This document shows, piece after piece, positions 54,135 to 55,381 of a stretch of DNA of 55,381 nt. A model generated the notes under the pieces. The model did not search any database. It was not told the origin of the DNA and worked only from the letters and a program-made list of their open reading frames with translations. Position 1 is the first letter of the stretch. Each line of letters starts with the position of its first letter. The DNA is from Candidatus Nitrosocosmicus agrestis (GTDB taxonomy: Archaea; Thermoproteota; Nitrososphaeria; Nitrososphaerales; Nitrososphaeraceae): assembly GCF_008389435.1 (NCBI RefSeq), contig NZ_VUYS01000023.1:1-55381 (forward strand). The letters run 5' to 3'. Both the position numbers and the translations under genes were made by a program.

Positions 54135-54209
54135 GCCGGGGTAGCTCAGCCTGGTCAGAGCGTTCGACTCATAATCGAAAGGTCGCGGGCTCAAATCCCG
54201 CCTCCGGCA
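54135..54209 (+). tRNA. tRNA-Met (anticodon CAU, elongator type)
   Basis: A complete 75-nt cloverleaf: acceptor GCCGGGG/CTCCGGC with one G-T pair, D stem GCTC/GAGC, anticodon stem TTCGA/TCGAA around CTCATAA, variable loop AGGTC, T stem GCGGG/CCCGC, discriminator A. CAU could also belong to tRNA-Ile2, but the acceptor and D arm look like archaeal elongator Met. The T loop is CTCAAAT, with C in place of the usual T at position 54. CCA is not encoded. TTATAA at about 54111-54116 may be its TATA box. Confidence 0.9.
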
Positions 54210-54507
54210 TAATTTTTTCAGCTTCTTATCTCATTTATGTAAATTATGGTATGGAAATTACAATATTTATCAAAAATGTAAATAATCCGCAATATATAAA
54301 TTGAAGACAAAATCAATTTAATTGATTTGCAAAAATCAAAAAGGATAAAAAAGCCTCCTCAATGTGGATTACTGCTAATTCAATATAAAAAGTCAAAGTA
54401 ATGTTACTAAATAATTAGCACTATTTCATTAATTTTATATTTGTTTTAACTAGTAAAATGTTAAAAAAAGAACAGTAGTTCGCAAAGCAGGCTTGAAAAA
54501 AGTTATA

Positions 54508-55227
54508 TTACCAGAAAATTTTCTGTTGATTTATTTTATCAATGTCGTTTTCTGGATCTTTTAATCCCCAACACTCGAAATTTACTACTTGCGTCAATGG
54601 CATTCTTTCAGCCCAATTGCTTTTTTCAAGATCAGGCAAAGGTTCAAATTCTTTTACATATCCCAAACACAAGTAAGCGATAGGCTTTATGTGTTGAGGA
54701 ATGTTTAATATTTTCTTTAGATCTCGATTGTTTAATATACTTACCCATCCAACTCCAATATTTTCTGCCCTTGCAGCCAGCCACAAATTTTGAATTGCAC
54801 AACAAACGCTATAGATACCTGCTTCTTTAATTGTCATCCGACCTATTACGAAAGGGCCAAATCTAGCATGATCATAAGTTACACAGATGTTTAAATCTGA
54901 TTCCAAAATTCCCTCCAATTTTAATTCAAGATATTTTTGTTTTTTTTCATTTTGATTATCTAGTAAGTGAATAGATTTCAATTTTTGATCCAAAAACGAA
55001 TTCTTTATTTGACTCCGTTTATCCAGATCCCGAACCAATATAAAATCCCATGGCTGGGAGTATCCAACAGAAGGTGCATGATGGGCTGCCAACAAAATTT
55101 TATACAAAGTTTGGTTTGATATTTTCTTTTTAATGAAATCTTTTCTTACATCCCTTCTTGAAAAGAGAATTTTGTAAAATGCGCTTCTTTCAGATTCGTC
55201 TATATTGCCATGACTACTCGAATTCAC
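54508..55227 (-). CDS. bluB: 5,6-dimethylbenzimidazole synthase (BluB), nitroreductase family
   Basis: 239 residues. Motifs typical of BluB rather than other nitroreductases: SRRDVRKDF (23-31), AAHHAPSVGYSQPWDFI (47-63), ICVTYDHARFGPFVIGR (114-130) and AIQNLWLAARAENIGVGWVS (144-163). BluB cleaves FMNH2 with oxygen to make the lower ligand of vitamin B12. It stands alone, 298 bases after tRNA-Met on the opposite strand. With methionine synthase and a cobalamin-binding-like protein in the same window it supports B12 synthesis by this organism. The alternative is an uncharacterised nitroreductase of the same subfamily. Confidence 0.85.
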   Translation of the reverse strand: MNSSSHGNIDESERSAFYKILFSRRDVRKDFIKKKISNQTLYKILLAAHHAPSVGYSQPWDFILVRDLDKRSQIKNSFLDQKLKSIHLLDNQNEKKQKYLELKLEGILESDLNICVTYDHARFGPFVIGRMTIKEAGIYSVCCAIQNLWLAARAENIGVGWVSILNNRDLKKILNIPQHIKPIAYLCLGYVKEFEPLPDLEKSNWAERMPLTQVVNFECWGLKDPENDIDKINQQKIFW

Positions 55228-55381
55228 TACCCATGAGTTACAAGTAGCTTTAGTATATTGTTTTATCCAGTGTAAAAAGGGGTAAGACTACCTATAATAC
55301 AAATTAAAGGCGTCAGGGTTATTCTTTGGCCCATTACAATGAATTTTATAAAACCGTATTTTTTATAGATCTACAAAATTC

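Overview
The window looks like low-GC chromosomal DNA of an ammonia-oxidising archaeon (Nitrososphaerota/Thaumarchaeota), most like Candidatus Nitrosocosmicus. The main reasons are a type IB DNA topoisomerase next to archaeal housekeeping genes, archaeal ribosomal protein S8e beside an ScpA/ScpB pair, a MetH split into two genes, a large set of small secreted proteins (FxLYD, CHRD and PsbP-like), TTG/GTG starts, and TATA boxes placed close to start codons. The species assignment is an inference from gene content and base composition.

Layout. 1-7.3 kb: envelope or small-molecule biosynthesis, with the tail of a nucleotide-sugar dehydrogenase, a PIG-L deacetylase, two ATP-grasp ligases, a PHP phosphoesterase, a protein related to the bacillithiol enzyme BshC, and a processive family 2 glycosyltransferase. 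7.4-11.3 kb: a split cobalamin-dependent methionine synthase operon with a small zinc protein. 11.3-15.4 kb: a graveyard of mobile elements, with an IS630 relic, three IS6-like pieces and a possible mini-element, ending at tRNA-Arg(GCG). A virus-head-protein-like fragment follows the tRNA directly. 15.7-35.5 kb: a sparse accessory region of small secreted proteins, decayed genes (methyltransferase, PsbP-like) and long empty stretches, including 3.6 kb without a credible gene and a repeated structured element. 36-41.5 kb: a duplicated-domain protein, a short-chain dehydrogenase, a double PsbP-like protein, a dolichyl-phosphate-sugar-synthase-like glycosyltransferase and a cytosolic cobalamin-binding-like protein. 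41.7-52.4 kb: compact housekeeping (scpA-scpB, rps8e, purQ-purL-purF, topoisomerase IB, pyrK-pyrD). 53.2-55.2 kb: a third IS6-like copy, tRNA-Met(CAU) and a BluB-type nitroreductase.

How the genes connect. Purine and pyrimidine synthesis genes sit beside chromosome-maintenance and ribosomal genes. Vitamin B12 recurs in three separate loci: methionine synthase, the BtuF-like protein and BluB. The first 5.5 kb is the best candidate for an undescribed pathway. It combines deacetylase, BshC-like and ATP-grasp chemistry, which suggests an amino-sugar conjugate, either a low-molecular-weight thiol analogue or a modified surface glycan.
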